8,268 bases of DNA from positions 1 to 8,268 of the forward strand of contig JAUZEU010000326.1 in NCBI GenBank assembly GCA_030838885.1. The letters run 5' to 3'. This document shows positions 6,773 to 8,268 of the stretch, one piece after another. Each line of letters opens with the position of its first letter. Position 1 is the stretch's first letter. A program made the translations under genes and the position numbers. The notes below the pieces were generated by a model. It did not search any database. It worked only from the letters and a program-made list of their open reading frames with translations, and was not told the origin of the DNA. This DNA is from Bryobacterales bacterium. GTDB taxonomy: Bacteria; Acidobacteriota; Terriglobia; Bryobacterales; Bryobacteraceae.

Positions 6773-7969
6773 TTATGGGCAAATGCCCAGGATGCTGCTT
6801 TCCTCAGACAGCGCAGGCCCCCACTGTTTTATCAGTTTCTTATAGGCATAGCCTACAGGCCGAATATTGCGATCCAGGTCACAGAGGCCGAGCGCATTCA
6901 CGCGACCGTTGTTCTCGCGAAGACCGGTATCCCAATCCACCTGGTCCTGCAGACTGTACCATGTAAAGCCGACTATAGGCACGCCGTCCTGCTTTAACCG
7001 GTGGACATTCGCCCATTGTTTATACAGCCAGGGGACCGCATCCGGCTCGGTATGGTTGGTTTCCGTGTGCATGACAGGCAGGCCGTAGCGGGAGAAGTAC
7101 TGGTGAGTAATCGGGTAATAGCCGAAAATTTCCCCAGACAGCGAGATACTCCCGTCCGCATGAACCAGGTTTTCATTGGTGAAGTAGTAATCGTTGCCCA
7201 TAATGCAACGCGAGCGAACGGGGTGCCGCAGAAACCAGTGATATTCGTTGCGGTTCATGCCGTTGTCGAGAAGGTATTCGTAGACGGTGGCGTTGAGGTG
7301 ATGACCATATGTGAGGTCAAGAGAGAGGAACCGCTTTTCGTTGTAGCGGCGGGCTGCGTCTTCGCAATCCGGACCTTCCGGATGGAAGAACTGAGAAGAC
7401 TCGCTCTGAATGAAGATAGCGCGGGGATTGACTTTCAGAATGGCGTGCATCGCCATCACGTTGGCCTGGCAAAGGTGCTTGAGGGCCGTGACGAACGCGC
7501 GGTCACTACTCAGGCGCTCGTTCCACCAGCCGAACTGCGCGGAGAAGGTGGCGCCGATAAAGATCTCGTTCACCGGGGTGTAGAAGCGAACCCAGGGGAA
7601 CCTCTTTGCGAACGTCTGCGCGTACTCTGCGAACAGTTGCGGCCAGTAGGGATTTTGGAAGTTTCCGATCCAGTCGGGAACGCCGAAGTGGCAGAGATCA
7701 ACAATGGGCTCCACCTGCTGGTCATGAAGCACTCTGAAAGCTTCGTCCGTGAAATTCCAGTCGTAGTTTTCGGGGCCGCGATGGACGAGGTAGTAAGGCG
7801 GCCCATAGCGGAGATAGCGAATACCCAACTCCTGGAGGACGCGGAAGTCGTCGCGCCAGCGATCATAGTGATGGGTCTTTGCCATCTCATCCTGGCGAAT
7901 GATTTTGCCTTGCCATTCGACGGTGGGATAGCTGTTTTCTATGCCTGTGGCAAACATGAAGGGCAGCAT
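6773..7969 (-). CDS. GH1-like (clan GH-A) glycoside hydrolase, cytoplasmic
   Basis: 398 residues from ATG 7969. It is a (beta/alpha)8 retaining glycosidase: LCHFGVPDW (92-100) matches the GH1 HxxxPxW strand, FYTPVNEIF carries the acid/base E135 after N134, and PVMHTETNHTE carries the probable nucleophile E303. GFTWYSLQDQVDWDTG (W337, W346) corresponds to the GH1 WSLxDNxEW aglycone/glycone loop. The NEP of classical GH1 is NEI here and TENG is replaced by TETN, so this is a divergent branch and its substrate is unknown; beta-glucosidase is only a default guess. No signal peptide is visible. Start choice: family similarity begins at FATGIENSYP, just after MLPFM. The frame remains open to GTG 8188, and GTG 8041 (422 residues) has an AGGAGGT 9 nt upstream, so 8041 is a serious alternative. 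ATG 7969 has no ribosome-binding site of its own and lies 11 nt behind the stop of a possible leader ORF. Confidence 0.85.
   Translation of the reverse strand: MLPFMFATGIENSYPTVEWQGKIIRQDEMAKTHHYDRWRDDFRVLQELGIRYLRYGPPYYLVHRGPENYDWNFTDEAFRVLHDQQVEPIVDLCHFGVPDWIGNFQNPYWPQLFAEYAQTFAKRFPWVRFYTPVNEIFIGATFSAQFGWWNERLSSDRAFVTALKHLCQANVMAMHAILKVNPRAIFIQSESSQFFHPEGPDCEDAARRYNEKRFLSLDLTYGHHLNATVYEYLLDNGMNRNEYHWFLRHPVRSRCIMGNDYYFTNENLVHADGSISLSGEIFGYYPITHQYFSRYGLPVMHTETNHTEPDAVPWLYKQWANVHRLKQDGVPIVGFTWYSLQDQVDWDTGLRENNGRVNALGLCDLDRNIRPVGYAYKKLIKQWGPALSEESSILGICP
6777..6788. terminator. Small hairpin at the convergent recQ/GH1-like 3' ends
   Basis: GGGCAAATGCCC forms a 4-bp GC stem with a 4-nt loop (or 5 bp with 2 nt), overlapping the last codons of the GH1-like gene and lying 20 bp after the recQ stop. 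No T-run follows on either strand. It is too small for a confident terminator, but nothing better lies between these convergent genes. Confidence 0.2.
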
Positions 7970-7980
7970 GGATGGGGCTT

Positions 7981-8043
7981 TTAGGGAAGAATGTCGGGCC
8001 GGGCGGTCCGGTGGGAGCACATCTTCATGAGTTGTAAGCACAT
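7981..8043 (-). CDS. Putative 20-residue leader ORF upstream of the GH1-like gene
   Basis: ATG at 8041-8043 (minus strand) encodes MCLQLMKMCSHRTARPDILP and stops at TAA 7981-7983, 11 nt before the GH1-like ATG at 7969. An exact AGGAGGT at 8051-8057 lies 7 nt upstream of the ATG, ideal spacing. The frame differs from that of the glycosidase. It could be a leader peptide that couples or attenuates glycosidase translation. The alternative is that the same site drives GTG 8041 in the glycosidase frame (9-nt spacing); the two start codons overlap in GATGTG. I recognise no conserved leader family; the two Cys and three Met in nine residues are notable but unexplained. Confidence 0.4.
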   Translation of the reverse strand: MCLQLMKMCSHRTARPDILP

Positions 8044-8050
8044 CGAGCTT

Positions 8051-8057
8051 ACCTCCT
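8051..8057 (-). promoter_or_regulatory. Strong Shine-Dalgarno AGGAGGT upstream of the GH1-like gene
   Basis: Minus-strand AGGAGGT (plus strand ACCTCCT). It is 7 nt from ATG 8043 (leader ORF) and 9 nt from GTG 8041 (in-frame glycosidase start). It decides between a 422-residue glycosidase and a leader-plus-398-residue arrangement. Confidence 0.6.
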
Positions 8058-8268
8058 GGTAACAGTGAGTGCCGCAAACCGGAACGGAGCACGACGGCTT
8101 CCATATTCCCAGCGAGCCATTCGGGGCCTGCCAAATTGGACGGCAGACAGCAAGACCCGAAGATAGCAGCTTGCGAGACAGCAGTCACAGTATTTTCACA
8201 ATGCTGAAATGGGTGGGTAACAGTTTCCTGCTAGCCTGTTTCTTCTAACTGGCTGCTGAAAACTTCGT
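8058..8268. other. Upstream region of the GH1-like gene to window end, no supported gene
   Basis: The glycosidase frame stays open to a stop at 8231-8233 and could start at GTG 8188 or ATG 8104, but that stretch has no family resemblance and no good ribosome-binding site. I treat it as 5' untranslated or promoter DNA. It contains an inverted repeat TTTCA-6 nt-TGAAA at 8194-8209 and two copies of TGCTGAAA (8202-8209, 8254-8261). I could not place a convincing promoter. Confidence 0.4.

Noticed and set aside
7001..7984. A 327-codon plus-strand ORF opposite the GH1-like gene
   Set aside because: It lies entirely antisense to a gene with intact catalytic motifs, matches no family I know, and has no convincing ribosome-binding site. 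It is a typical high-GC antisense shadow.
7970..8188. A 73-residue N-terminal extension of the GH1-like protein starting at GTG 8188
   Set aside because: It has no signal peptide, no resemblance to GH1 N-termini and no ribosome-binding site at 8188. A shorter extension from GTG 8041 remains possible and is discussed above.
8201..8248. A 15-codon hydrophobic plus-strand ORF near the window end
   Set aside because: It has no Shine-Dalgarno and no context, and ORFs this size occur by chance.
8249..8268. Terminal GGCTGCTGAAAACTTCGT resembling an insertion-sequence end
   Set aside because: It recalls TTTTCAGCAGCC-like transposon termini, but there is no partner inverted repeat, target duplication or transposase in the window.
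3..8268. A single integrated new defence or metabolic system spanning the window
   Set aside because: Gene orientations alternate, functions are unrelated (redox metabolism, glycosidases, repair), and there are no toxin, nuclease, reverse transcriptase, CRISPR or mobile-element genes.

Overview
The window (about 58-60% GC by eye) looks like chromosomal DNA of a free-living, plant-polymer-degrading bacterium. My best guess is an acidobacterium of the Solibacter/Bryobacter type. The basis is a secreted family 27 glycosidase carrying a Gly/Arg-rich linker behind an N-terminal beta domain, together with an oxygen-compatible type of 2-oxoacid:ferredoxin oxidoreductase operon. This is inference from protein flavour only; there is no rRNA or other marker. 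I see no tRNA, rRNA, CRISPR array, transposase, prophage gene or attachment site.

Layout: (1) Nucleotides 3-3560, plus strand: a tightly overlapping three-gene operon. It holds the 3' end of a GltD-like FAD/NAD(P) oxidoreductase with a C-terminal two-cluster ferredoxin domain, then a fused gamma-alpha subunit (korA) and a beta subunit (korB) of a 2-oxoacid (probably 2-oxoglutarate) oxidoreductase. Together they should oxidise 2-oxoglutarate to succinyl-CoA on KorAB and pass electrons through the iron-sulfur flavoprotein to or from NAD(P) and ferredoxin. (2) 3567-5174, minus strand: a secreted GH27 alpha-galactosidase-type enzyme, convergent with korB with only 6 bp between stop codons. (3) 5175-5244: a 70-bp divergent intergenic region with repeated TGTAAACG octamers, a LacI/GalR-like imperfect palindrome and a perfect Shine-Dalgarno that fits a 10-codon leader ORF rather than recQ. 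(4) 5245-6756, plus strand: a short RecQ-type DNA helicase with its zinc module at the far C-terminus. (5) 6773-7969, minus strand: a cytoplasmic GH1-like (clan GH-A) glycosidase, convergent with recQ. (6) 7970-8268: the upstream region of that glycosidase, with a strong Shine-Dalgarno serving either a 20-codon leader ORF or an in-frame GTG start.

The parts do not form one obvious system. The Kor operon is central carbon and redox metabolism, the two glycosidases are carbohydrate utilisation (one exported, one not), and recQ is DNA repair. No strong candidate for a wholly new system is visible. The least explained signals are the two strong ribosome-binding sites that match short leader ORFs better than the annotated genes, and the operator-like repeats between the GH27 gene and recQ.
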